Assembly: GCF_000022065.1 (NCBI RefSeq)
Contig: NC_011898.1
Coordinates: forward strand, 3,537,501-3,601,500
Direction: 5' to 3'
Source: Ruminiclostridium cellulolyticum H10
Lineage (GTDB): Bacteria; Bacillota; Clostridia; Acetivibrionales; DSM-1351
Length of the DNA: 64,000 nucleotides
Positions 1 through 8,560 of the stretch are shown here, in pieces. The position numbers and the translations under genes were made by a program. Within the stretch, counting starts at the first letter, position 1, and every line of letters starts with the position of its first letter. The notes under the pieces were generated by a model. That model worked only from the letters and a program-made list of their open reading frames with translations, searched no databases and was not told where the DNA came from.

Positions 1-1159
1 CCCTGTCAAAAATGGCAGTAATGTCGTGCTTTTCGGTAATTGCCCTTGTTTCGGAAATTTCATCAAAAGTTTTAGCCATTTCTCCAAAGGCCTTTGAGAA
101 TTTATTGAGTTTTTCTACTGTTATCTCTTTAATTCGTATACTGTAACCTTTTTTATCTCCTCTTGCTGACAATGCTTTATTGAACTTATTTACAATTACA
201 TCAGTAATTTTATCCGGGATTAATATAAACAGTACAATGGCCCCAATTATCTCATACAGGTAAATAAGTACTTCCGTAGACCCGTTAGTGTAAAACGTTA
301 AAACTGCATTTCCCATCAAAACACCTATACATGAGCCAACTTTCCCCATTTTTCTTAAAATTCCGGAAAGTAATCCGCAAAAAGCATATGAAGAAACCAT
401 AAGGGGGGAAGAATTTGACGAAATACTTATTACGGTCCCAACAATTACTCCTATGGCAGCTCCGTTTCCAGCCCCTGTTCTATAGCTGAATACAAGAATT
501 ATTAGAATACATAAAATATTTTTCAGACTGACACCAAGAACCGTCCATGTCCCCAACCCTCCAATAGAAAGTGCACAGGCTATAGCTATACTCAAGACCT
601 CTTCATTTGTCAGGACGTACCTTTTAGTAGTACTTCCCAGAACATCAAGAACATTCTTAAATACAAAAACAAGTGCAAAAATTATAAATCCGTTCAGAAG
701 CGATTTTAAAATATCATATAAAAGAAAACCTTGAAGATATGTTATAAGCATTTCAGGTATCAGAACGCCGACAAAAGCTGTCATAGCTGTTCGCAGTGAT
801 GAACCTACGCTTTTTTTGAAAGGAATATTCATGGCATTAAACAGCAGCATGGACACCGCTGCTGTGTATATCTGGATTGTTGCCCCGGAAGTGAGCATTC
901 CTGCAATTATAGCAAGTGCCATCAAAACCCTGCTTAAATTCAATCCCAGCGTGGCTGCATATAACGCTACGCCAAAAGGCATCAACCCTCCCATCAGGGA
1001 TATCCTGCCCAGCAGAAATGCTGCCGGAATAACAATCAGATTCAATTTATTTGTTTTATTCAAATAGTCAAGCAGTGCTGCTGCTTTTGAACTGCTGTTT
1101 TTATGAAGCTTATCCCTATATACCCCTAAACGGTTATATGAAAATGTTTCTGTTTTCAT
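1..1159 (-). CDS. spoIIE: Stage II sporulation protein E, N-terminal membrane part (truncated by window edge)
   Basis: About 386 codons read leftwards from ATG at 1159 and run off the left edge without a stop. Visible is the SpoIIE N-terminal half: a short basic cytoplasmic head (MKTETFSYNRLGVYRDK), then roughly ten hydrophobic segments, then the start of the cytoplasmic linker. The PP2C phosphatase domain lies outside the window. In spore formers SpoIIE sits at the polar septum and dephosphorylates SpoIIAA, which releases sigma-F in the forespore. The family call rests on the many-segment N-terminus followed by a cytoplasmic linker and on the long-spacer promoter upstream. Confidence 0.88.
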   Translation of the reverse strand, partial: MKTETFSYNRLGVYRDKLHKNSSSKAAALLDYLNKTNKLNLIVIPAAFLLGRISLMGGLMPFGVALYAATLGLNLSRVLMALAIIAGMLTSGATIQIYTAAVSMLLFNAMNIPFKKSVGSSLRTAMTAFVGVLIPEMLITYLQGFLLYDILKSLLNGFIIFALVFVFKNVLDVLGSTTKRYVLTNEEVLSIAIACALSIGGLGTWTVLGVSLKNILCILIILVFSYRTGAGNGAAIGVIVGTVISISSNSSPLMVSSYAFCGLLSGILRKMGKVGSCIGVLMGNAVLTFYTNGSTEVLIYLYEIIGAIVLFILIPDKITDVIVNKFNKALSARGDKKGYSIRIKEITVEKLNKFSKAFGEMAKTFDEISETRAITEKHDITAIFDR

Positions 1160-1224
1160 TTATCTAGTGACCCCCCGCCTTTTTTATCTTCTGTGTGATT
1201 ACCCGGTTACGGTATGCAGAATTG

Positions 1225-1257
1225 ATTATAAGGCAGGAGTATAAAAATATTTGTCAC
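1225..1257 (-). promoter_or_regulatory. Long-spacer promoter upstream of spoIIE
   Basis: Reading the minus strand there is GTGACA (1257-1252), a 21-base spacer, and a perfect TATAAT (1230-1225), about 65 bases before the spoIIE start. Spo0A-activated sigma-A promoters such as B. subtilis spoIIE and spoIIG are known for 21-22 bp spacers with an 0A box over the -35. Spacing and position are seen directly; Spo0A control is inferred, because no perfect TGTCGAA box is present. Confidence 0.55.
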
Positions 1258-1401
1258 TTTTAGTATTTAGGAAATAAGATATTTTAGACAGTTATTTTCA
1301 AAATACCTTAATTTTATATCATTAATTAAAGTAATTATTCTTAAGAATAACTTTTAGTAAAATATAAATAATTTCATATTATGTCCATCGTGTCGAAACT
1401 T

Positions 1402-2841
1402 TTAACTGTTTTCTTTAATAAGTTTATGCTTAATATCCCAGAGTTTTTGGGACAAGTCTACATAATATTTGTGAGGAAACTCAAAACGCTTTACCTCGTC
1501 CCACAGGAAATCAATTTGTTCCTTGCAATATTTTCTGGTTTCCCGGATTGACGGAACATCGTATACTTTTTTTCCGCCTATAAAAATTGGTACCATAATT
1601 TCCTTCGCAGTAAAATCTGTGATTGTCTTGCGTTTCCATGTAGCTTCCGAGTCAAAAATTTCCAGTTCCTTGGTTTGGTCTATAGTTTCATCATATACAC
1701 AAAGCTGGTCTGCAATAGCTTTACCGCTTTTATTTTCAAACAAGCGATATACCTTTTTGAAATGGGGATTAGTTATTTTGGTTACATTTTCACTAATTTT
1801 TATTTTTGGTATGATATCACCCTTTTCATTCTCAACGGCACACAGCTTATAAACCCCACCGAATACAGGCTCACTTCTTGAAGTAATCAACCTCTCCCCT
1901 ACTCCAAATATATCAATACATGCTCCCTGTGAAATCAAATCACTGATTATATATTCATCTAGAGCATTTGAAGCTACTATTTTACATTCCGTAAGTCCTG
2001 CATTATCAAGCATTTCTCTGGCCTTTTTTGACAGGTATGTCATATCTCCGCTATCCAGACGTATTGCACATTTTGAAATGCCCCGGGGAAGCAATACTTC
2101 CTTAAACACGCGTATAGCGTTGGGGACACCGCTTTTAAGCACATTATATGTGTCAACAAGAAGAGTGGTGTCATGGGGATATAATTCACAATAGGTTTTA
2201 AAAGCTTCATATTCATTATCGAACATTTGGATCCATGAATGTGCCATAGTCCCACCCGCAGGCACACCGTACAATTTATCTGTTATAGTACATGCGGTCC
2301 CTTCACACCCTGCTATATAGGCAGCCCTAGCACCAAGTACTGCACCATCCGCGCCCTGTGCTCGTCTGGAGCCAAATTCCAGTACTGTTCTGCCTCTGGC
2401 TGCCCTCACAATACGATTCGCCTTAGTAGCAATAAGAGATTGATGGTTTATTGAAAGAAGCATAAAAGTCTCAATGAGCTGTGCCTCAATTACAGGAGCT
2501 TTAACCGTTATAATCGGCTCATTAGGAAAAACGGGAGTTCCCTCGGGAACAGCATATATGTCGCCGCTGAACCTGAAGTTTGAAAGGTACTCCAAAAAAC
2601 CATCTGAAAACATATTGAGGTCTTTCAAGTATTTTATATCGTCTTTTGAAAAACGCAGGTTTTGAATATATTCGATAACCTGTTCAAGACCGGCAGCAAT
2701 AGCAAAACCACCTTCATCAGGCACTTTTCTGAAAAAAACATCAAAGTATACAATTTTGTCGGCAAAACCATTAAGAAAATATCCGTTGCTCATTGTAAGC
2801 TCATAGAAATCACATAAAAGAGCGTAGGTTTCATCAGTCAT
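1402..2841 (-). CDS. pncB: Nicotinate phosphoribosyltransferase
   Basis: 479 residues. The enzyme joins nicotinate to PRPP, giving nicotinate mononucleotide, in NAD salvage (Preiss-Handler route). Family blocks seen are the N-terminal TDxYxLTM-like stretch (DETYALLCDFYELTMSNGY), EFGSRRAQG in the centre (the conserved EFGxRR active-site block), and IRLDSGDM and FGVGERL in the phosphate-binding C-terminal half. ATG 2841 is preferred because GGAGGA lies nine bases upstream; a TTG six codons earlier would bury that site. It precedes spoIIE on the same strand with 242 bases between, so the two are probably separate transcripts. Confidence 0.93.
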   Translation of the reverse strand: MTDETYALLCDFYELTMSNGYFLNGFADKIVYFDVFFRKVPDEGGFAIAAGLEQVIEYIQNLRFSKDDIKYLKDLNMFSDGFLEYLSNFRFSGDIYAVPEGTPVFPNEPIITVKAPVIEAQLIETFMLLSINHQSLIATKANRIVRAARGRTVLEFGSRRAQGADGAVLGARAAYIAGCEGTACTITDKLYGVPAGGTMAHSWIQMFDNEYEAFKTYCELYPHDTTLLVDTYNVLKSGVPNAIRVFKEVLLPRGISKCAIRLDSGDMTYLSKKAREMLDNAGLTECKIVASNALDEYIISDLISQGACIDIFGVGERLITSRSEPVFGGVYKLCAVENEKGDIIPKIKISENVTKITNPHFKKVYRLFENKSGKAIADQLCVYDETIDQTKELEIFDSEATWKRKTITDFTAKEIMVPIFIGGKKVYDVPSIRETRKYCKEQIDFLWDEVKRFEFPHKYYVDLSQKLWDIKHKLIKENS

Positions 2842-3000
2842 AAAAATACAATCCTCCAAATAATATCCGTATATAATAGTATTTTACATAAAATCTTAGT
2901 ATATTCAAAAGCATATACCAAAGCAGTCAAAAACTCCGAAATATATACTCCATAAACAACACCTCTGAAACTTTCTTAAAAGGCTTCAGGAATATATAAA

Positions 3001-3035
3001 AAAATAAGACTGTATTTTAAATACAGTCTTATTTT
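3001..3035 (-). terminator. Terminator of the tRNA cluster
   Basis: A near-perfect inverted repeat with two 17-base arms (3001-3017 and 3019-3035) ends in a T-run on the minus strand. It starts immediately after the 3' CCA of tRNA-Val, so it should end the tRNA transcript. Confidence 0.8.
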
Positions 3036-3111
3036 TGGTGGGAACTATAGGGCTCGAACCTATGACCCTCTGCTTGTAAGGCAGATGCTCTCCCAGCTGA
3101 GCTAAGCTCCC
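3036..3111 (-). tRNA. tRNA-Val (anticodon UAC)
   Basis: 76 bases with encoded CCA. The acceptor arm GGGAGCT pairs with AGTTCCC (one G-U), the anticodon loop is CTTACAA, and the T-arm is GGTTCGAGCC. It is last of three tRNAs in the transcript. Confidence 0.96.
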
Positions 3112-3114
3112 GAT

Positions 3115-3189
3115 TGGTGACCCATAGGGGAATCGAACCCCTGTTATCGCCGTGAAAGGGCGGTGTCTTAACCGCTTGACCAATGGGCC
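3115..3189 (-). tRNA. tRNA-Glu (anticodon UUC)
   Basis: 75 bases with encoded CCA. The acceptor arm GGCCCAT pairs with ATGGGTC, the anticodon loop is CTTTCAC, and the T-arm is GGTTCGATTCC. Three bases separate it from tRNA-Val. Confidence 0.96.
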
Positions 3190-3221
3190 ATAAAATAAGC
3201 GATAGGCTTTATCACTTAAAA

Positions 3222-3298
3222 TGGTAGCGGCGGTGGGATTTGAACCTACGACCTGCCGGGTATGAACCGGATGCTCTGGCCAACTGAGCTACGCCGCC
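3222..3298 (-). tRNA. tRNA-Met, elongator (anticodon CAU)
   Basis: 77 bases with encoded CCA. The acceptor arm GGCGGCG pairs fully with CGCCGCT-type bases, with a G1-C72 pair as in elongator tRNA-Met; the initiator has an unpaired C1-A72. The anticodon loop is TTCATAC. A tRNA-Ile2 with modified CAU is the alternative, but the body resembles Bacillus elongator Met. Confidence 0.9.
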
Positions 3299-3487
3299 AT
3301 TTTTATGTCGCCCGTTTTCCAACGTGCTTTTACATTATACATAAGAAACAGGACATGTGTCAATAGGAAGTTTCATTTTTTTATTAAAATTTAAGTCTTT
3401 GTAAAACTACCGCAAAAAGTTAATAAAAAATCCCCACACCGTAAGGTATAAGGGACATTATTTTTAGGAGGAATATATTTTAAGACC

Positions 3488-3512
3488 GGCCGGCGGAATA
3501 AATCCGCCGACC
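3488..3512 (-). terminator. GC-rich hairpin downstream of the VCBS-like gene
   Basis: Arms CGGCGGA and TCCGCCG enclose a five-base AT loop, with two more G-C pairs outside a mismatch. It lies about 110 bases past the stop of the minus-strand gene at 3620-4351. The following sequence is AT-rich but lacks a clean T-run, so the terminator role is tentative. Confidence 0.35.
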
Positions 3513-3619
3513 AGAATGGATTGTTTTCTATAATGTTAATTTTAAAGGAAATAATTAATTTTGTATATGTATAAACTATTTAAAGATTTTAATTAATCAA
3601 TAAATATTATTGTACAGTT

Positions 3620-4351
3620 TTACTCCTGTGATCCAAAAATAGCCACATATTGTCTGGAAAGTCCAAATATCCTGTTATCCCATTTCAGTATGCTCTGTAC
3701 GAATCCAAGTGAATCGGCATGATACCGGCCAGCTATTTTCTGAAAACCCAGAAGCTCGTAAACTCCATCGCCATCAAAATCAACGGGATATAATCCGCTT
3801 AACGGGTCAACCCATCCTTCAATGGGTGCTTTGAGAATTCCCTCGCTGGTATAAATTTCACTTAGATACTCTCTGCCTTTATATGTTATATCCAATATGT
3901 ATGTGGATTTCTCAACCGGGTTTTGAACCGACACTTTGTAGTAATTCAGATAATTTACCTTGTACTGATATTTATTATTGAAGTCCTCATAATTGAATAT
4001 CATTGAAAGACGGTTATTTACATCAGAAAAGACATAATAGAACATAATACCGCCGCTTCCGCCGGAATTAATTCCTACTAATATATCGTTTATTCTGTCT
4101 CCCGTAAAATCTCCCAGAAACAGCCCCGGAGCATAGCCTGCATCGGAAGGAAGTTTTGCACTCTGTTTAATACCTGTTTTTCCATCCTTTATAACAAGAG
4201 TAATTTCACGCAAAAAATTACTGTCTGGTGTTCTGACAGCAGTAAGATATACATAATCGGGAATCCTATCGCCGTTCACATCACCATAGGCACTGGCAAC
4301 TACATTTCCGATGTCGTTGGGAAATTGACTTGAATTGTTTGAATACAGCAT
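3620..4351 (-). CDS. VCBS/FG-GAP-like repeat protein, function unknown
   Basis: 243 residues without signal peptide or membrane segment. At least three short blocks follow the calcium-binding VCBS/FG-GAP pattern: YGDVNGDRIPDYVYL near residue 22, LGDFTGDRINDILVG near 78, and PVDFDGDGVYELLGF near 188. Such blocks normally form beta-propeller blades in surface or secreted proteins, so the lack of an export signal is odd. It stands alone between the tRNA cluster and a divergent small gene. No enzymatic motif is visible. Confidence 0.6.
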   Translation of the reverse strand: MLYSNNSSQFPNDIGNVVASAYGDVNGDRIPDYVYLTAVRTPDSNFLREITLVIKDGKTGIKQSAKLPSDAGYAPGLFLGDFTGDRINDILVGINSGGSGGIMFYYVFSDVNNRLSMIFNYEDFNNKYQYKVNYLNYYKVSVQNPVEKSTYILDITYKGREYLSEIYTSEGILKAPIEGWVDPLSGLYPVDFDGDGVYELLGFQKIAGRYHADSLGFVQSILKWDNRIFGLSRQYVAIFGSQE

Positions 4352-4588
4352 TGAGTATACCCCTTTTTAATGTTTTAAACTGTTACTATATAATATGAAA
4401 AGTATTAATATTGGTGTAATTATATGTTTTTACCTCATCCAAATATTGTATAAACACTGCTCTTCAAGGGTATAAATATTAATGCCACTTTCGTACTTCG
4501 TTTTTTTTGCTATATATGTTCTTCAAATCCTTAACATCTAATATTATTATATGGAAGTGAGTAATTTTGGATAAGGTCAGGTGACCAT

Positions 4589-4819
4589 ATGATAATTCGG
4601 TGTGAAAGAAAGGAATTTATTCAGGAGGGTGATCAACTGGCAATAACCAGAGATGACAAGCTAATCGGCTATGGTAAGGTTATCGCCCTTCTGGACGAAC
4701 ATGTGCTTGTAGATATTGATGATTCAGCCAGCAAATCATTATTTGAAATTTTCAGTGAAGCTATCCCTTGTGATTTTACATTTGTCAACGAAAAGTATAC
4801 TCCAAAAAGCATCGAGTAG
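4589..4819 (+). CDS. Small conserved-looking hypothetical protein
   Basis: 76 residues, acidic, with alternating hydrophobic beta-strand character (EGDQLAITRDDKLIGYGKVIALLDEHVLVDIDD) suggestive of a small beta-barrel. No family is recognised. The ATG follows AGGTGACC closely, a usable ribosome site. It is monocistronic, ending before a hairpin and 220 bases before htrA. Confidence 0.55.
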   Translation: MIIRCERKEFIQEGDQLAITRDDKLIGYGKVIALLDEHVLVDIDDSASKSLFEIFSEAIPCDFTFVNEKYTPKSIE

Positions 4820-4844
4820 CCGTCAATATCAGATATCTGGGTAT

Positions 4845-4889
4845 TCAGGGTAATCGTTTGCGAGGATCAACCGCATACGATTACCCTGA
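4845..4889 (+). terminator. Strong 18-bp hairpin after the small ORF
   Basis: Arms at 4845-4862 and 4872-4889 pair over 18 positions with one T-T mismatch and a nine-base loop. No T-run follows, so it could be a factor-assisted terminator or a 3' stabiliser for the gene at 4589-4819. Confidence 0.45.
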
Positions 4890-5041
4890 CAGGTAGTAAA
4901 TTGTACATACTATGTTAACATTTTGTTTTAAAAAACATAACAGTTTATTAACTTTTTCTTCGTAAAATATACATAATTTACAGCTATTATATAAACATAA
5001 GATGACCTTAATAAAATTTTAACGGATAGGAGGATTTAATT

Positions 5042-6328
5042 ATGTATAATAATAATGATGATTGGAATAACCAATTCTATAATAGTTCAAATTTTGAAAA
5101 CAACGAGATTATAACAATACCCCCAAAAAGAAAAAAACATAAGTTTACTACCTATTTATCACTTGTACTTATAACTTCATTGGTTACCGGGGCTGCAGTG
5201 GGGGGCGGAATGTACTACAAGTTTTCAAAGGAACTTGAACAGCAGGTGGGAGACCTTCAGAAATCAGTTGCACTTTCAGCTAAGAGTAATGGCAATTCTA
5301 CGGCAGCTACTCTTACCTCGGCTGATTCCCTTAAAGCAGCCACTCTTTTAAATACTTCAGCCGGCGACCTCAGTATATCTGAAATAGCAAAAAAGGTTGG
5401 TCCCTCAATAGTGGGTGTAACAATGAGTGTGCAAAACAGTCGTTCCTCAGGGTTCTATGGTTTTGGAACACCATCAAGCTCCAGTTCTGAGGGTTCGGGT
5501 ATAATAATCAGTTCTGACGGATATATAATGACAAATTACCACGTTGTGTCATATGCAGACCCTAAGAGTGGTATAAAAAATACTACACTTACAGTGTATT
5601 TACCTGATAAAAGACAAGCAAAAGCAACATTTATAGGTGGTGATGAGGACAACGATCTTGCTGTTATCAAGATAAACCTTACCAATTTACCTGTTGCAGA
5701 ACTTGGCAGCTCCTCTGAGGTAGAAGTTGGAGATACTGCTGTGGCCATTGGTAATCCGCTAGGTATGGAGTTTGCAGGTTCTGTAACAGTGGGTGTGATA
5801 AGTGCACTAAACAGGCAAGTTGACACGGGCAACGGTCCTATGGATCTTTTTCAGACAGATGCTGCAATTAATCCCGGTAATAGCGGCGGTGCCCTTGTAA
5901 ATTCAAAAGGACAGGTAATTGGTATAAATTCAGCAAAGATATCCAAAAACGGCATTGAAGGTCTTGGCTTTGCAATACCAACGGACACAGCAAAACCGAT
6001 AATTGAGCAACTTAGAACCTATGGCTACGTTAAAGGCAAGCCCCTGATGGGAATATCAACTCAAGAAGTTCCGGAACGATATTCTGAAATGTACGGAATA
6101 CCCGTCGGCCTTTACGTTGTTGAGGTAACTCCGGGAGGAGCCGCAGCAAACGCAGGAATTAAAGCAAAGGATATTATTATAAAGTTAGACGGTAAGAAAG
6201 TAAAAACGAATGCAGACATTGATGCAATTAAGAAACTGCATAAAGCGGGAGATACTGTAGATGTAGTAGTATCAAGAAACGGACAGCAAATAACTCTCAA
6301 GCTTACATTTACTGAAGCCAATCAGTAG
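5042..6328 (+). CDS. htrA: HtrA/DegP-type membrane-anchored serine protease
   Basis: 428 residues. An N-terminal cytoplasmic tail is followed by one membrane segment (about residues 36-58), which places the protease outside the membrane. The trypsin-like S1C domain has the complete triad: His167 in NYHVV, Asp205 in DNDLAVIK, Ser281 in GNSGG. A single C-terminal PDZ domain (about 335-425) contains GLYVVEVTPGGAAANAGI and KAKDIIIKLDGKKV. Such proteases degrade misfolded exported proteins under envelope stress. AGGAGG precedes the ATG. The gene is monocistronic with its own terminator. Confidence 0.94.
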   Translation: MYNNNDDWNNQFYNSSNFENNEIITIPPKRKKHKFTTYLSLVLITSLVTGAAVGGGMYYKFSKELEQQVGDLQKSVALSAKSNGNSTAATLTSADSLKAATLLNTSAGDLSISEIAKKVGPSIVGVTMSVQNSRSSGFYGFGTPSSSSSEGSGIIISSDGYIMTNYHVVSYADPKSGIKNTTLTVYLPDKRQAKATFIGGDEDNDLAVIKINLTNLPVAELGSSSEVEVGDTAVAIGNPLGMEFAGSVTVGVISALNRQVDTGNGPMDLFQTDAAINPGNSGGALVNSKGQVIGINSAKISKNGIEGLGFAIPTDTAKPIIEQLRTYGYVKGKPLMGISTQEVPERYSEMYGIPVGLYVVEVTPGGAAANAGIKAKDIIIKLDGKKVKTNADIDAIKKLHKAGDTVDVVVSRNGQQITLKLTFTEANQ

Positions 6329-6346
6329 TTTGTAAGTTTAAACGGC

Positions 6347-6387
6347 AAACCGGGACTTTGAAGTTTTACCCCCTAAAGTCCCGGTTT
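6347..6387. terminator. Bidirectional terminator between htrA and the GNAT gene
   Basis: Arms AAACCGGGACTTT and AAAGTCCCGGTTT pair perfectly over 13 bases, with a T-run at 6388-6395 on the plus strand. It serves htrA and overlaps the last codons of the convergent GNAT gene. Confidence 0.85.
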
Positions 6388-6987
6388 GTTTTTTATTTGC
6401 AGCTCCATTTTATGAAAGAATTTTTCACCTAAAAGTTTCAGATATATATCACTCATAGCCTTTTCAACCTCTTTATTTACGATGTTTATAGAGTTTCCGT
6501 CAATCGTCTTATTTTCCATTGGTAAAATCATCAGATACATCGGAATATCCCATATAGCATAAACAATATCAGGCAAAAGCCTGAAACCGGCTTTTTCATA
6601 AAACCTGATCCTTTTTTCCCTTATATTGCGTTCTTTTTGATCCACTGCATCCTCCGGCTTTTCAACCTCAACAATAACACTTGTTTCGCAGCAATATCTG
6701 CTTTTAAACATTTTGAGAAACTCTGTTCCGAAGCCTTTTCCTCTATATCCCTTGTAAACTGCCAGTAAGCTTATTAGAACAAAAGAATTTGTACTGTCTC
6801 CGGTACAAACCGAGTAAGCCACATCTATTCCCTCTTTTACAAGCATAAAACCCTTTTGAATACCTTTTTCAAGCTGTTTGTATAATGTATCATAGGGCGG
6901 GTACTCCCCCGGAGCAAAGTCATTTTCTATATTAAAGTATAGGTCGCGAAGCTCTTGCAAATTAATAGGTCTTAAATCGTATTCCAC
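6373..6987 (-). CDS. GNAT-family N-acetyltransferase, substrate unknown
   Basis: 204 residues. The acetyl-CoA motif A is YRGKGFGTEFLKMF (about residues 80-93), followed by FYEKAGFRLL, the usual motif B. GTG 6987 is the start, with GGAATG upstream. About 50 residues beyond the normal GNAT fold form a basic C-terminal tail. It heads a same-strand run with the DUF503, LUD and YaiI genes, but gaps of 35-40 bases do not prove an operon. Confidence 0.78.
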   Translation of the reverse strand: MEYDLRPINLQELRDLYFNIENDFAPGEYPPYDTLYKQLEKGIQKGFMLVKEGIDVAYSVCTGDSTNSFVLISLLAVYKGYRGKGFGTEFLKMFKSRYCCETSVIVEVEKPEDAVDQKERNIREKRIRFYEKAGFRLLPDIVYAIWDIPMYLMILPMENKTIDGNSINIVNKEVEKAMSDIYLKLLGEKFFHKMELQIKNKPGL

Positions 6988-7028
6988 TTTTCATTCCTTT
7001 CATATATATGTGATATCCCTTTATATAT

Positions 7029-7310
7029 TTATCTGTCCTCGAATAAAAAATCAGTTATCTCTGCTTCCGTATTTTCTTCAATGAATCTTATGACTTCATT
7101 CAGAACAGCATTAGCCTGTACTCTGCCTGTAGACACACAAGCTACACCTATTACAATAGTCTGATATAGATCCTGCTCCTCTATTTCAGCTATGGATATG
7201 TTAAATTTGTTTCTAGCCCTTTGCACTATACTTTTAACAATCATACGCTTATCCTTGAGGGAATGGCACATAGGTGCATAAAGCTTTATTCTCAGGGTTG
7301 ATACTATCAT
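7029..7310 (-). CDS. DUF503 family protein (YlxP-like)
   Basis: 93 residues matching the small ferredoxin-fold DUF503 family: a start resembling MIVSTLRIKLYAPMCHSLKD, the SLKDKRMIVKSIVQRARNKF helix and a FLFED end. B. subtilis YlxP belongs here and is encoded near rbfA; the biochemical role is unsettled. Here it lies away from nusA-infB-rbfA, next to the LUD-domain gene. Confidence 0.82.
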   Translation of the reverse strand: MIVSTLRIKLYAPMCHSLKDKRMIVKSIVQRARNKFNISIAEIEEQDLYQTIVIGVACVSTGRVQANAVLNEVIRFIEENTEAEITDFLFEDR

Positions 7311-7343
7311 ACCTCTTCCCTTTCTTATTGAATTTTTTTTATA

Positions 7344-8018
7344 TTAATAGCCCAGTTCCTCTCCAACTAGTATTACCTTAATTCTGTCTTTTTGGTTCTG
7401 GTATGCACTGACAACATAATTGCAGCATATTCTGTTTTGTCCGCCACAGCCGCTTGTCATGAAAGAATTTCCGGATGTCAGTCCCATGCACTCTCCTTTT
7501 TCCTTGCAATATGTTTTACAATCAAGCCGGGTGGCATTGGCGGGAGCTGCCATGGTTTTCACCCTTTTTACTGCCTCATCCAGATTTCCTACTATTTTAT
7601 TTATACCCGCTACAATTATTACCGATTTCGGACCGTAGCATATAGCAGCGACCCTGTTGGAATTGCCGTCTACATTGTATAGTTCCCCATTTTCCGTAAT
7701 AGCATTCGAACTGCTGAGATACACATCAGCCAAAAAGGATTTTAAAAAGATTTCTCTCATTTGTTCAGGGGATAATCCTTCTTCATATCTGTTTAGAAAA
7801 GTATATTTTCCCGAACGGAGCAAATCTATAACCCCTGCTTCAAACAAGCTCATAGAACCGCCTACAGCAACCGTGTCCCCTTCTTTAAGCAATCCAGCTA
7901 CCTTCCCCGCTACATCTTTTACATTTTCAACATAGTAAGGCATCATGTTATTAGATGCCAGATTCTCCATAGTTTTCTTTATTCTTCTATCTAAAATCGC
8001 CTTTACATTTTTATCCAT
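7344..8018 (-). CDS. LUD-domain protein (LutC/YkgG-like, DUF162)
   Basis: 224 residues. The LUD fold shows in VAVGGSMSLFEAGVIDLLR, in DVYLSSSNAITENGELYNVDG and in VIIVAGINKIVGNLDEAVKRV. The C-terminal third is cysteine-rich (CKTYCKEKGEC, SGCGGQNRICC), as in the stand-alone clostridial form rather than LutC of the lactate operon. No LutA or LutB neighbour is present, so a lactate role is not supported; the Cys cluster suggests metal or Fe-S binding. Confidence 0.85.
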   Translation of the reverse strand: MDKNVKAILDRRIKKTMENLASNNMMPYYVENVKDVAGKVAGLLKEGDTVAVGGSMSLFEAGVIDLLRSGKYTFLNRYEEGLSPEQMREIFLKSFLADVYLSSSNAITENGELYNVDGNSNRVAAICYGPKSVIIVAGINKIVGNLDEAVKRVKTMAAPANATRLDCKTYCKEKGECMGLTSGNSFMTSGCGGQNRICCNYVVSAYQNQKDRIKVILVGEELGY

Positions 8019-8035
8019 TTTTCATCCCCCCATAT

Positions 8036-8497
8036 TTAAATTTTCAGATCCCGCGGGCCTTCAGACTCTGGTTTTATGAACAGCAGGAGTGCTTTTTCAA
8101 AGGCTTCATCATTTTCCTTTGACCTTTTTCTTATAGTACCTGTTCTTCCTCCTGCCCTCCTGATTTTTTGTCCCAGATGTCTTTCAAACAACAATCTGTC
8201 GATATTGGCATCCGAATATATCAGGCCATTCTGGTTCAGAACCTTTGCACCTTTACCCAGTCCCATAGCAGCTACACCATAGTCCTGGGTTACCACAATG
8301 TCACCCCTCTGAACCATATTGATAAGCTTTATGTCAACACTGTCACGTGCCTTGTCTACGGTAATTACCGTACTGTATCCATCATTAAGTTCGTGGCTGG
8401 TATCAATAATCATGATGACAGGAATTCCATATTTCTTTGCGTTTTTAGTAATTATATCCTTTACCGGACATGCGTCGGCATCAACAAGTATCTGCAT
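8036..8497 (-). CDS. YaiI/YqxD family protein (UPF0178, PIN-like)
   Basis: 153 residues with the family start MQILVDADACPVKD, the central block VVTQDYGVAAMGLGKGAKVLN and the C-terminal RRAGGRTGTIRKRS. Conserved Asp residues (6, 8, and that in TQDYG) fit a PIN-like nuclease fold; the substrate is not known. GGAAGGAA precedes the ATG, and 17 bases separate it from the LUD gene. Confidence 0.87.
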   Translation of the reverse strand: MQILVDADACPVKDIITKNAKKYGIPVIMIIDTSHELNDGYSTVITVDKARDSVDIKLINMVQRGDIVVTQDYGVAAMGLGKGAKVLNQNGLIYSDANIDRLLFERHLGQKIRRAGGRTGTIRKRSKENDEAFEKALLLFIKPESEGPRDLKI

Positions 8498-8560
8498 ATA
8501 AGTTCCTTCCGGCTTTCCTTTTATATACTATTCTATACCAAACTATTTAAAAATCAACGC

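Noticed and set aside
816-1067. Plus-strand 83-codon frame in the spoIIE region
   Set aside because: It is antisense to spoIIE membrane segments and has no ribosome site.
2986-3183. 65-codon frame across the tRNA-Val and tRNA-Glu genes
   Set aside because: It is a translation of tRNA genes, with no ribosome site.
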